From: Pseudobutyrivibrio sp.
Lineage (GTDB): Bacteria > Bacillota > Clostridia > Lachnospirales > Lachnospiraceae
Assembly: GCA_017557435.1 (NCBI GenBank)
Contig: JAFYYR010000029.1
Coordinates: 1 to 64,000 of the forward strand
DNA: 64,000 nucleotides
Direction: 5' to 3'
The position numbers and the translations under genes were made by a program. The notes beneath the pieces were generated by a model. It made no database searches. It was not told the origin of the DNA and was given only the letters and a program-made list of their open reading frames with translations. Below are positions 8,011-16,851 of the stretch, piece after piece (within the stretch, counting starts at the first letter, position 1; each line of letters begins with the position of its first letter).

Positions 8011-9129
8011 ATGAGAAAAGGTTTTACAACCGGAAGCTGTGCAGCTGCGGCGGCCAAGGCAGCAGCTTTCATGCTTTTAACAGGTCAAGAAAAACTTAAT
8101 ATAGAAATTGAGACTCCTGCAGGTGTGATGTTTGCAGCTGAGATAGTGGATGTCATAAGAAATGAAAGACAGGTGACATGTGCTGTTATTAAGGATGGGG
8201 GAGATGACCCGGATGTTACAACAGGTGCACATGTAACTGCCACTGTTTCCATAGCAAGAGATACTATAGAGCAATCATTTGATGAGCCTGATGTCTTAAT
8301 AGATGGAGGAGTAGGAGTTGGTAGAGTTACTTTACCAGGTCTTGATCAGCCAGTTGGCAATGCAGCTATTAACAGTGTACCACGTGAGATGATTGCCAAG
8401 GAAGTTGTTGAAGTCTGCAAGCTTCTTGATTTCAATGGAATTCTCAATGTGGAGATTTCTGTGCCAGAGGGAATAGAGCTTGCAAACAAGACATTTAACC
8501 CACGTCTTGGCATAACAGATGGTATCTCAATACTTGGTACCACAGGAATAGTAGAGCCTATGAGTAATAAGGCTATTATTGATACTATAAATGTAGAACT
8601 TTCTCAAAAGAAGGCCCTGGGATTTAAATACGCAGCTGTAACTCCAGGCAATTACGGTCTTAAATTTATGAAAGACACCTTCGACTATGATTTGGATGCC
8701 AGTGTAAAATGCTCCAACTTCATAGGCGAGACAGTTGATAAAGTAATAGAGCTTGGATTTGAGGGTATGATTATAACTGGCCATATAGGAAAGCTTATAA
8801 AGGTGGCCGGAGGAATTATGAATACCCATTCTCACGAGGCAGATGCCAGAATGGAGATTTTAGCATCCCAGGTCATTAGAGCTGGAGGGGATGCGGTCCT
8901 TGCAAGAAAAGTACTTGATTGCCTTAATACTGAAGAGGCACTTAATCTCATAAAAGGGGCTAATCTACTTGAGGCCACAATGGATATAGTCCTTGAAAAG
9001 ATTCTGTTCTATCTGAATTTTAGAGCAGGAAATAAAATCAATATTCAGTGTATTTTATATTCCAATGAATTTGGCATATTAGCACAGTCTCATGGGGCAT
9101 TAAATATGTTAAAATGTTTACATGAGTAG
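8011..9129 (+). CDS. cbiD: Cobalt-precorrin-5B C1-methyltransferase CbiD
   Basis: CbiD methylates C1 of cobalt-precorrin-5B with S-adenosylmethionine, in the anaerobic pathway only. The 372-residue protein begins with the family hallmark MRKGFTTGSCAAAAAKAA. It also carries DGGDDPDVTTGAH near 62 and the glycine-rich GGVGVGRVTLPGLDQPVGNAAIN region near 98-120, with the NTHSHEADAR segment near 270. CbiD has no similarity to the other methyltransferases, so the assignment rests on these motifs and on position. Confidence 0.96.
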   Translation: MRKGFTTGSCAAAAAKAAAFMLLTGQEKLNIEIETPAGVMFAAEIVDVIRNERQVTCAVIKDGGDDPDVTTGAHVTATVSIARDTIEQSFDEPDVLIDGGVGVGRVTLPGLDQPVGNAAINSVPREMIAKEVVEVCKLLDFNGILNVEISVPEGIELANKTFNPRLGITDGISILGTTGIVEPMSNKAIIDTINVELSQKKALGFKYAAVTPGNYGLKFMKDTFDYDLDASVKCSNFIGETVDKVIELGFEGMIITGHIGKLIKVAGGIMNTHSHEADARMEILASQVIRAGGDAVLARKVLDCLNTEEALNLIKGANLLEATMDIVLEKILFYLNFRAGNKINIQCILYSNEFGILAQSHGALNMLKCLHE

Positions 9130-9155
9130 TTGATTATAAAATTGGGGTGGGGGTT

Positions 9156-10988
9156 ATGAGCTTTAAGTCTAGATTCAGGAAATTTAAGCTACATCTATAT
9201 CTAAATATAATTCTTGGAATTGGATGTTTTATTTTCCTTTTGAATGCCTTTATATACAGGCGTAGTTTCCTATGGCTTTTTGGTGGGCTTTTTGCGGCAT
9301 GTCTTATTGCACTTATTATTTCTGAAATCCAAAGAAGGAAAAGTGCAGTAGGGTTACTTGAGAATGTAGACGAGCAGCTTATACCTTTTATACGACTTTT
9401 TGACAGATATAATAGAAGACTTATCAACTGGAGCCTTGTGGCTTTTTGGTGGGTGTTTTCATTTAGCTTTTCTCTTATTTCCATTGGCATTAACTCAAAG
9501 CCCTTTGAGTTTTTGGAAAAGATAAATATTAATCTGATAGTCTTTGAAGTAATAGCTTTTTTCATTATCAAGAATTACACATTGGTAGGGTGGTTTTCTA
9601 AGAACCACAATTTTGAAAATGCACAGGCCCTTAAGGGGCTTCATAAGAGAGTGATGATTCTCTCTTTGATTTACTGGGTCATTGCAAGTGTCATTTACTA
9701 TTACTTTGAGGAAGTCTTTGTTATAGACAGTGCGCCGTTTTTTAGCGGACTATACATTTTCATAGCACTTGTCTTTAACCTCTTTAAGTTAAACCAGTTT
9801 ACCCATTCTAAGAAAAAATATAACAGGCTGGTTATTGCAATGATTTTAATTGTTGCAATAGGTGTAGGTGGCTACAGTTTCTTATGCAGAGATATTTGGC
9901 TTACTCAGCCATATATAAATCATGTGCCAAATATTTACGATGGGCACAGTGAGATTTCTTATGATGAGGACACTGGTGTTTATACCATCACAAAGGAAAG
10001 TGGAGATTTTAAAATCCTTCAGCTGACAGATATTCATCTAGGAGGAAGTTTTCTATCCTACGACAAGGATTTAAAGGCATTCGACACTATATTCCAGCTT
10101 TTGGATGAGACCCGGCCGGACCTTGTAATAGTAACTGGCGATTTGGTTTTCCCTATAGGGTATGCATCATTTTCATTTAATAACACTGCGCCAGTCCAGC
10201 AGTTTGCAGCCTTTATGAGAAATACGGGAATACCTTGGGCATTTACTTACGGCAATCACGATACAGAAAGCTATGCCGCATCATCGAAAAGTGATTTGAA
10301 TGAGTTGTACAAATCCCTATCCTGGGATACAAGCAAGACTCTTATGTACCCATATGTGCAGCCAGATATTACAGGAAGAAACAATCAGCTTATAGAGCTA
10401 AGAAATCAAGATGGCACAATGGCACAGGCAATTTTTTTAATAGATTCCAATGCCTATACAGGTGAGGGGTTCAGCAGTGAATATGATTACATTCATGATG
10501 ACCAGGTACAGTGGTACAAAGATCAGGTTCTGAAAATAGAAGATGAAGAAGGAAAGATAGTACCATCTATGATATTTATCCATATTCCTCTTCAGGAGTA
10601 TGCTACAGCGGCTGATTTATATAATGCAGGAAGTAATGAAGTGACTTACTATTTTGGCGCTAATAAAGAATCCAAAGTAGGTAAGGTGTCATGCTCTGAG
10701 TATCCTAGTAAATTATTCGATACAGCAAAGGAGCTTAAAAGCACTAATGCAATTTTTTGCGGACATGACCACTATAACAATATGTCCCTTGAATATCAGG
10801 GGATTAGGCTTACCTATGGCATGAGTATTGATTATCTTGCCATGTCAGGTATAGCAAGAGATATTGAACAAAGAGGTGCTACTCTTATAACCATCCATGA
10901 TGATGGTACTTCAGATGTGGAGCAGGTACCTTTTGGAAATAGAAATTTTACTTTTTTTGATGACTTTAAAAGGATGGGACAGAAATAA
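9156..10988 (+). CDS. Membrane-anchored calcineurin-like metallophosphoesterase inside the cob operon
   Basis: About 610 residues starting at ATG 9156, with a G-rich ribosome binding site just upstream (a GTG at 9147 is also in frame). Residues 1-250 hold several hydrophobic segments. From about 285 there is a metallophosphoesterase domain facing outwards by prediction: ILQLTDIHLGG, LVIVTGDLVF, FTYGNHDTE and IFCGHDHYNN supply the metal-binding Asp, His and Asn residues. Such enzymes hydrolyse phosphomono- or diesters. It is not a known cobalamin enzyme, yet it lies within the operon, 26 bases after cbiD, and its stop overlaps the start of cbiF by one base (TAATG). Its substrate is unknown; a nucleotide-loop or lipid-linked phosphate role would be speculation. 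Confidence 0.85.
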   Translation: MSFKSRFRKFKLHLYLNIILGIGCFIFLLNAFIYRRSFLWLFGGLFAACLIALIISEIQRRKSAVGLLENVDEQLIPFIRLFDRYNRRLINWSLVAFWWVFSFSFSLISIGINSKPFEFLEKININLIVFEVIAFFIIKNYTLVGWFSKNHNFENAQALKGLHKRVMILSLIYWVIASVIYYYFEEVFVIDSAPFFSGLYIFIALVFNLFKLNQFTHSKKKYNRLVIAMILIVAIGVGGYSFLCRDIWLTQPYINHVPNIYDGHSEISYDEDTGVYTITKESGDFKILQLTDIHLGGSFLSYDKDLKAFDTIFQLLDETRPDLVIVTGDLVFPIGYASFSFNNTAPVQQFAAFMRNTGIPWAFTYGNHDTESYAASSKSDLNELYKSLSWDTSKTLMYPYVQPDITGRNNQLIELRNQDGTMAQAIFLIDSNAYTGEGFSSEYDYIHDDQVQWYKDQVLKIEDEEGKIVPSMIFIHIPLQEYATAADLYNAGSNEVTYYFGANKESKVGKVSCSEYPSKLFDTAKELKSTNAIFCGHDHYNNMSLEYQGIRLTYGMSIDYLAMSGIARDIEQRGATLITIHDDGTSDVEQVPFGNRNFTFFDDFKRMGQK

Positions 10989-11749
10989 TGGTTTATTTTG
11001 TAGGAGCAGGCTGCGGGGCAGCAGATTTGATTACAATTAGAGGAATGAGAATATTAACTAGAGCTGATACTATTATTTACACCGGCTCCTTAGTTAACGA
11101 CGAACTTTTGGGATATGCTAAGGATTCTTGTTTTTGTTATGACAGCTCCCGTATGACTCTTGATGAGGTTATGGAAGTTATGATAAGGGATGCTGAAAAA
11201 GGTGAAGAGGTAGTTAGACTTCATACTGGTGACCCTAGTCTTTATGGAGCTATCCAGGAGCAGATGCGTATATTAGATCAGCGCGGAATACATTATGAGA
11301 CATGTCCAGGAGTCAGCGCTTGCTTTGGTGCAGCAGCTAGCTTGAATTTGGAGTTTACACTTCCTGATATTAGCCAGTCTCTTATTATTACTAGGATGGC
11401 GGGACGTACACCGGTACCAGAAAAAGAGTCCATAGAGAGTTTCGCAAAGCATGGAGCTACAATGGCTATCTATTTAAGCTCGGGCATGTTACAGGAGCTT
11501 CAAGAGAGACTTATAGCTGGTGGATATTCTCAAAGTACAAAGGCAGCAATTGTGTATAGAGCAACCTGGCCACAGGAGAAAAAGTTTATATGTACAGTAG
11601 GCACTTTGGCTAAGACAGCTGCTGAAAATGGTATTGATAGATTCGCAGTTATATTGGTGGGGGATGTAATAGGAAAAGCGGATTATTCTTTATCGAAGCT
11701 ATATGATCCGACTTTTGAAACGGGATACAGAAAGAGTTATGAAAACTAA
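10988..11749 (+). CDS. cbiF: Cobalt-precorrin-4 C11-methyltransferase CbiF
   Basis: CbiF methylates C11 of cobalt-precorrin-4. The 253-residue protein has the tetrapyrrole methylase fold: N-terminal VYFVGAGCGAADLITIRG, LHTGDPSLYGA near 78, CPGVSACFGAAA near 105, and the CbiF-typical Q(S)LIITRMAGRTPVP near 130-145 and IYLSSGM near 160. Start and stop overlap with both neighbours, indicating tight coupling. CobM is the name used in the aerobic pathway. Confidence 0.96.
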   Translation: MVYFVGAGCGAADLITIRGMRILTRADTIIYTGSLVNDELLGYAKDSCFCYDSSRMTLDEVMEVMIRDAEKGEEVVRLHTGDPSLYGAIQEQMRILDQRGIHYETCPGVSACFGAAASLNLEFTLPDISQSLIITRMAGRTPVPEKESIESFAKHGATMAIYLSSGMLQELQERLIAGGYSQSTKAAIVYRATWPQEKKFICTVGTLAKTAAENGIDRFAVILVGDVIGKADYSLSKLYDPTFETGYRKSYEN

Positions 11750-12668
11750 GAAAATTATTAGAGTTGCATATTTTACAGATAATGGAAAGGAGCTGGCCTT
11801 AAGGCTATTTGATGGCTGGGATGAGGCTATCCCTGAATACAGAAATGAAGAGCTTTCTCTAAATGATTGGGTTGAGGATTCCTTCAAAAATCATTTGCCT
11901 ATTTTATTTATTGGAGCAGTTGGAATAGCAGTTAGAGCTATAGCTCCATTTGTTAATAATAAACTTAAGGATTCTGCAGTAATAGTAACAGATGAGCTTG
12001 GACTTAATGTTATTCCGATTTTGTCAGGCCATTTTGGTGGAGCCAATGACTGGGCGAGAGTTATTGCAGAAAAGATAGATTCCAATGCTGTTATTACAAC
12101 TGCCACAGATATTAATAACGTATTTGCGGTAGATGTTTTCGCCAGAGAAAACGGTTTTAAAATCAAGAACAAGGAAATGATTAAAGAGGTCTCTAGAAAG
12201 GTACTTAATGGGGAAAAGCTTAATGCCATAGAGACTCAGGATTATCTTGATATTGATGGACTTTGGCTGGTGCCAAAGAGACTTACTCTTGGAATTGGCT
12301 GTAAAAAGGGCAAGACCTTCAAGGAGATTTTTCAGTTTGTAACTAGCATATATGATGAGGATTATCTATACGACAATCTCTATGCTATTTCGTCTATTGA
12401 TGTTAAATCATCAGAAATTGGTCTTATTAAGCTTGCCCAGTACTTTGGAGTTCCTTTTGTTACATATTCTGCTGATGAGCTTTCAGCGGTAGAGGGGGAC
12501 TTTAATGAATCTGATTTTGTAAAAGAAAATGTAGGCGTAGGAAATGTTTGTGAGAGGGCAGCCCTCCTTGCAGCAGGAGAAGAATCCACAATTATTAAGG
12601 CCAAGGAAGCCTTTGATGGCATGACTCTTGCAGCAGCAAAACGAGAAAAATTAGTTATAGAATGGTAG
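11739..12668 (+). CDS. cbiG: Cobalt-precorrin-5A hydrolase CbiG
   Basis: CbiG opens the delta-lactone ring and removes C20 as acetaldehyde. Start ATG 11739 overlaps the end of cbiF by 11 bases; the open frame extends further upstream, but that extension lies inside cbiF. The 309-residue protein shows the N-terminal domain with RVAYFTDNGKELA, the conserved PILFIGAVGIAVRAIAP, LSGHFGGANDWAR near 100, and a C-terminal LGIGCKKGK motif near 187 with EGDFNESDFVKENVGVGNVCERAAL. It has the usual three-part architecture. Confidence 0.95.
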   Translation: MKTKKIIRVAYFTDNGKELALRLFDGWDEAIPEYRNEELSLNDWVEDSFKNHLPILFIGAVGIAVRAIAPFVNNKLKDSAVIVTDELGLNVIPILSGHFGGANDWARVIAEKIDSNAVITTATDINNVFAVDVFARENGFKIKNKEMIKEVSRKVLNGEKLNAIETQDYLDIDGLWLVPKRLTLGIGCKKGKTFKEIFQFVTSIYDEDYLYDNLYAISSIDVKSSEIGLIKLAQYFGVPFVTYSADELSAVEGDFNESDFVKENVGVGNVCERAALLAAGEESTIIKAKEAFDGMTLAAAKREKLVIEW

Positions 12669-13429
12669 AAAAAATGGCAGGAAAGATATACATAGTTGGC
12701 ATGGGGCCAGGATTTAAATCAATGATGACAGAGGATGCTTTTAAGGCAATGGAGCAGGCTGATGTTATCGTTGGATATACAGTATATATTGATTTGGTGA
12801 AGGAACATTTCCCTGATAAGGATTTTTTCACCACCCCAATGAAAAAGGAAATAGAGCGATGCAGAGCATGCTTTGACTTTGCTCTTGAAGGCAAGACAGT
12901 TGCATTTATCTGCAGTGGTGATGCTGGAATATACGGTATGGCTGCGCCTATGTATGAGCTTTTGCCTGAATACATGGAGGCTAATTCTGATTTAACCGAG
13001 GATAATCTTATAGTGATTCCTGGTGTGACTTCAGCTATTTCTGGAGCGGCAGTTTTAGGTGCACCTATCAATCATGATTTTTGCCTAATAAGCCTTAGCG
13101 ATTTGCTTACACCATGGGAAGTGATTGAAAAGAGATTAAAGGCTGCTGTTATGGGAGATTTTTCAATTGTTTTATACAATCCATCCAGCAAAAAAAGACA
13201 TGATTATCTGGAGAAGGCTTGCAATATTTTGATTGAAGCAGGTGCCAGTGGAGACAGAGCCTGTGGCTATGTGGAGAACATTGGAAGAGTAGGGGAGAAT
13301 TCTCACGTATGTACCCTTTCACAGCTTAAAAATACTCAGGTTAATATGTTTACAACTGTGTTTATTGGAAACTCAAATACAAGGATAATCTCAGATAAGC
13401 TTGTAACACCTAGAGGATATAAAATATGA
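12662..13429 (+). CDS. cbiH: Cobalt-factor III / precorrin-3B C17-methyltransferase CbiH
   Basis: CbiH methylates C17 and drives ring contraction of cobalt-factor III. The protein starts at ATG 12662, overlapping cbiG by 7 bases; a second ATG at 12674 (MAGKIYIVGMGPG) is equally plausible. Diagnostic motifs are FICSGDAGIYGMAAPMYEL near 80, IPGVTSAISGAAVLGAPINHDF near 115-140, SLSDLLTPWEVIEKR and VLYNPSSKKR near 172. Length of about 255 residues is standard for the single-domain form (no CbiG fusion). Confidence 0.96.
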   Translation: MVEKMAGKIYIVGMGPGFKSMMTEDAFKAMEQADVIVGYTVYIDLVKEHFPDKDFFTTPMKKEIERCRACFDFALEGKTVAFICSGDAGIYGMAAPMYELLPEYMEANSDLTEDNLIVIPGVTSAISGAAVLGAPINHDFCLISLSDLLTPWEVIEKRLKAAVMGDFSIVLYNPSSKKRHDYLEKACNILIEAGASGDRACGYVENIGRVGENSHVCTLSQLKNTQVNMFTTVFIGNSNTRIISDKLVTPRGYKI

Positions 13430-15501
13430 ACAAGGTAATTATATTTGGTGGAACTACAGAAGGAAGAAAGTTGGCCCAGACTCTGGCGAAAAAGGAAGTT
13501 TTTTGCGTGTACTGTGTGGCTACAGACTACGGCAAGGACCCTATAGAGGAGTCTGATTATATTGAGGTTAGGACAGGACGCTTGGATTCTACAGCTATGG
13601 TTGAGATGTTTGAATGTGAGATGCCTGACGGAATTATAGATGCCACTCATCCTTTTGCTACAGCAGTTAAGGCTGAGATTGAAGATGCACTTTTTAGATA
13701 TAAAACAGTTCCATTTTATCGCTTGGCAAGAGAAGAAGATAAGGTGGACGTCAGTGGCTGTACCTTTTTTGATTCAGCACTTGATGTGGCTAGAGCCCTT
13801 GAGAACACCACAGGCAAAGTGTTTCTTACTACAGGAAGCAAGGAACTGCCTGTCTTTTGCGCAAGCGAGTCTTTAAGAGAGAGAATAATAGCTCGTGTTA
13901 TTCCCAATATCGAAAGTCTTGAAATCTGCAAGGAGCAGGGACTAAAGGGCAATCAGATTATTGCTATGCAGGGACCATTTTCAAAGGCAATGAATGTGGC
14001 CTTTTTAAAGGAAGCTGGTGCTAGTATTCTTGTTTTGAAGGAGGGGGGCCAGGCTTCGGGTGAGGCAGAGCGTATAGAGGCTGCAAATGCCCTTGGAATA
14101 AAGTGTTTTGTTATTAAAAGACCACAGGAAAAGGTTGAAGGGCTCACATTTGAGCAGGTGAGAGACAGGCTATTTAATTTATTTAGAATAGATAGTTCTA
14201 ATGAGGAAGAGGAGTCACATGATATTTCTGCTGTGACACCTGACAATAATCTAGAGAATAAAATCCATGTGATACTTGCAGGCTATGGAATGGGACCAGC
14301 TAGCCAGACTAGAGAGGTGCTTGAGGCCATAGAGGAGGCTGACTATCTTTTTGGCGCCCCAAGAATGCTTGTTGGATTTGAGTCTAAGGCTAAAAAGTAT
14401 CCACATTATCTGGCGGAGGATATAGTGCCTCTTCTTCAGCAGATTGCTCTTGATTTAAAATATGGCACTAAAAAAGTAGTTATACTTATGTCCGGGGATA
14501 CGGGATTTTACAGCGGAGCGGCTAAGCTTGGCAAGGCATTAGATGAGCTTAATTTCTGCAAGACTAAAATTCTACCTGGCATTTCATCAATAAGTGCAAT
14601 TGCAGCCAGGGCCAAGGAAAACTGGCAGGATGGTGTGATTCTTAGTACCCATGGAATTAAGGAATCTACATGGAAGCAGCAGGTATTACAGGGGGCTGTT
14701 CATAATAGAAAGACTTTTGTTATTACCTCTGGTGCCAAGGATGTGCGCCTTATAGGCGAGATGCTTGTGGCTGCTGAAAAAGAGTATGATATTAGATTTA
14801 AAATATTTGTTGCCACTAATCTCTATACAGATGAGAGGTTAGAGTGGCTGACAGCAGATAAGTGTTCTAGCTTTAATAGAGATGGTCTTGTTACCATTTT
14901 GATTAAAAATGATAATGTGATTCCAAAGAAGTTATCGCCTTCCCTTTTGGATTCTCAGTTCATCCGGGATAAGGTTCCAATGTCAAAGGAAGAAATCAGA
15001 GCTCTTTCTGTATGCAAATTACAGCCTACTAAAAATTCTGTGATTTACGATATTGGAAGCGGAAGTGGCTCAGTGGCAGTGGAGCTTGCTCTTTTAGATT
15101 CCTCTGTAAAGGTATACGCAGTGGAGATAAAGCCTGAGGCCTGCAGTCTTATTAAGAAAAATATCGAGAAATTTAAGGCTTCAAATATAGAGCTGATTGA
15201 GGGGGCTGCCCCAGATGTAATAAGAGACCTACCAGCGCCAACACATGTATTTATAGGAGGCAGTGGAGGAAGGCTTGAGGATATTTTATCTGAGCTTAAA
15301 AGTAGAAATTCGCATATACGGATTGTAATTAATGCAGTTACATTAGAGACAATCAGCGAGATAAATAGTGTATTAAAGAAATTTGAGATTGATGATGCGG
15401 ATATTGTCCAGGTGACTGTAAGCAAGTCTAAAAAGGCTGGTGAATACTCACTTATGCAGGGACAAAATCCAGTATATATCGTTTCTTTTGGGGTTAATTA
15501 A
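13426..15501 (+). CDS. cbiJET: Trifunctional fusion CbiJ-CbiE-CbiT (precorrin-6A reductase and precorrin-6B/7 methyltransferases)
   Basis: Three pathway enzymes are joined in 691 residues. CbiJ (about 1-255) reduces cobalt-precorrin-6A: VIIFGGTTEGRKLAQ, DATHPFA near 70, and TTGSKELP near 135. CbiE (about 282-480) methylates C5: AGYGMGPASQTR, MSGDTGFYSG near 357 and LPGISSISAIAA. CbiT (about 500-690) methylates C15 and decarboxylates: VIYDIGSGSGSVAVELAL at about 537 is the S-adenosylmethionine site, and FIGGSGG lies near 608. CbiET fusions are common, whereas an added N-terminal CbiJ is less so. The linker at 262-280 is acidic and low complexity. The gene overlaps cbiH by 4 bases (ATGA) and abuts cbiA. 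Confidence 0.94.
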   Translation: MNKVIIFGGTTEGRKLAQTLAKKEVFCVYCVATDYGKDPIEESDYIEVRTGRLDSTAMVEMFECEMPDGIIDATHPFATAVKAEIEDALFRYKTVPFYRLAREEDKVDVSGCTFFDSALDVARALENTTGKVFLTTGSKELPVFCASESLRERIIARVIPNIESLEICKEQGLKGNQIIAMQGPFSKAMNVAFLKEAGASILVLKEGGQASGEAERIEAANALGIKCFVIKRPQEKVEGLTFEQVRDRLFNLFRIDSSNEEEESHDISAVTPDNNLENKIHVILAGYGMGPASQTREVLEAIEEADYLFGAPRMLVGFESKAKKYPHYLAEDIVPLLQQIALDLKYGTKKVVILMSGDTGFYSGAAKLGKALDELNFCKTKILPGISSISAIAARAKENWQDGVILSTHGIKESTWKQQVLQGAVHNRKTFVITSGAKDVRLIGEMLVAAEKEYDIRFKIFVATNLYTDERLEWLTADKCSSFNRDGLVTILIKNDNVIPKKLSPSLLDSQFIRDKVPMSKEEIRALSVCKLQPTKNSVIYDIGSGSGSVAVELALLDSSVKVYAVEIKPEACSLIKKNIEKFKASNIELIEGAAPDVIRDLPAPTHVFIGGSGGRLEDILSELKSRNSHIRIVINAVTLETISEINSVLKKFEIDDADIVQVTVSKSKKAGEYSLMQGQNPVYIVSFGVN

Positions 15502-16851
15502 ATGAATTATTCGAGAGTAATGTTGGCTGCCAGCAAAAGCGGCAGCGGAAAAACTACTATAACATGTGGAATTCTAGGTGCACTTAAGGAAAGGGGACTT
15601 AGTCCTTGCAGTTTCAAATGTGGACCGGATTACATTGATCCAATGTTTCATAGAAATGTTCTTGGAATTCCATCAGGGAATCTGGATACATTTTTTACAG
15701 AGGATGATGTTACAAGGGAATTATTTATCAATGAATTCTCAGGCGATATAGCCGTTATAGAAGGTGTTATGGGACTTTTTGATGGCATAGGTGGAGTGGA
15801 GCTTACTGGCTCATCCTACGATTTGGCCAGAGTTTTAAGGACTCCTATAATCCTTGTTATAGATGCAAAGGGGGCAGGACGTTCTGTCCTTGCAGAGATT
15901 AGAGGTTTTCTTGACTACGACAGTGAGCATCTTATAAAGGGAGTTATCCTCAATAGAACAAGCAAGGCCTTTGGAGAAAAGCTTGCAGGATTAATTGAAG
16001 ATGAGCTTCATATCAAATGCTTTGGTACTGTTGCAGAAGAGAAAAATATAGAGCTATCCTCTAGACATTTGGGACTTTTACTTCCTCAGGAGGTTGAGGA
16101 TATTAATAAAAAATTAGAAAGACAAAAGAATCTAGTTTTGGATGGGGTAGATATTGATGGAATAATTGCCCTTTCAAAGGAGATGGAGGATATAAATGAT
16201 TCTTCTTCTCAGGTTCTTACAGGCCCATCCACATCTAGTGAAAAGACCATTCGCTTAGCTGTAGCAAGGGATGAGGCATTTTGTTTTTATTACAGAGAAA
16301 ACCTCACCATGCTTCAGGCAAGAGGTGTGGAGCTTGTAGAGTTTTCACCTTTGAGAGATGAGCATTTACCAGAGGATATATCAGGCATTTTACTTGGTGG
16401 TGGTTACCCTGAAAACTACTTGAAGGCTCTTTCTGGTAACACCCAGATTAAGTCAGAAATCAAAAAGGCCATGGATAGAGGTATTCCAATGCTAGCTGAG
16501 TGCGGAGGATTTATGTACCTTTTAGACACCATTAAAAATGATCAGGAAAAGACCTATAGCATGATTGGTGCAATTAATGGCAGTGCTTTTTGGACTGGCA
16601 AATTAGTGAGATTTGGGTATGTGACCATTGAAGCTGATGGCTTTGAAATCAAGGGCCATGAGTTCCATTACTACGACACAGACAATAATGGTTCATCATT
16701 TACAGCTAAGAAACCAACTGGTAATAGAAGCTGGCAGTGTATTCATAAGGTGGGACCATCTTATATTGGATTCCCACATTTGTACTATCCATCAGCACCA
16801 GTATTTGTAGATAAATTTGTGGAGGCTATGAAAAACTATGGCGGAAACTAG
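15502..16851 (+). CDS. cbiA: Cobyrinate a,c-diamide synthase CbiA
   Basis: CbiA amidates the a and c side chains of cobyrinate with glutamine and ATP. The 449-residue protein has an N-terminal P-loop MLAASKSGSGKTTITCG, then FKCGPDYIDPMFH and EGVMGLFDG, and a C-terminal glutamine amidotransferase with GILLGGGYPE near 295 and MLAECGGFMYL (nucleophilic Cys near 333). GHEFHYYD near 388 and the final FPHLYYPSAP also match the family. It starts directly after the cbiJET stop and overlaps cobT by 14 bases. Confidence 0.97.
   Translation: MNYSRVMLAASKSGSGKTTITCGILGALKERGLSPCSFKCGPDYIDPMFHRNVLGIPSGNLDTFFTEDDVTRELFINEFSGDIAVIEGVMGLFDGIGGVELTGSSYDLARVLRTPIILVIDAKGAGRSVLAEIRGFLDYDSEHLIKGVILNRTSKAFGEKLAGLIEDELHIKCFGTVAEEKNIELSSRHLGLLLPQEVEDINKKLERQKNLVLDGVDIDGIIALSKEMEDINDSSSQVLTGPSTSSEKTIRLAVARDEAFCFYYRENLTMLQARGVELVEFSPLRDEHLPEDISGILLGGGYPENYLKALSGNTQIKSEIKKAMDRGIPMLAECGGFMYLLDTIKNDQEKTYSMIGAINGSAFWTGKLVRFGYVTIEADGFEIKGHEFHYYDTDNNGSSFTAKKPTGNRSWQCIHKVGPSYIGFPHLYYPSAPVFVDKFVEAMKNYGGN

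Noticed and set aside
9134-9571. 145-codon minus-strand frame opposite the metallophosphoesterase N-terminus
   Set aside because: The basic, Ile/Lys-rich sequence is the complement of hydrophobic helices; no start signal.
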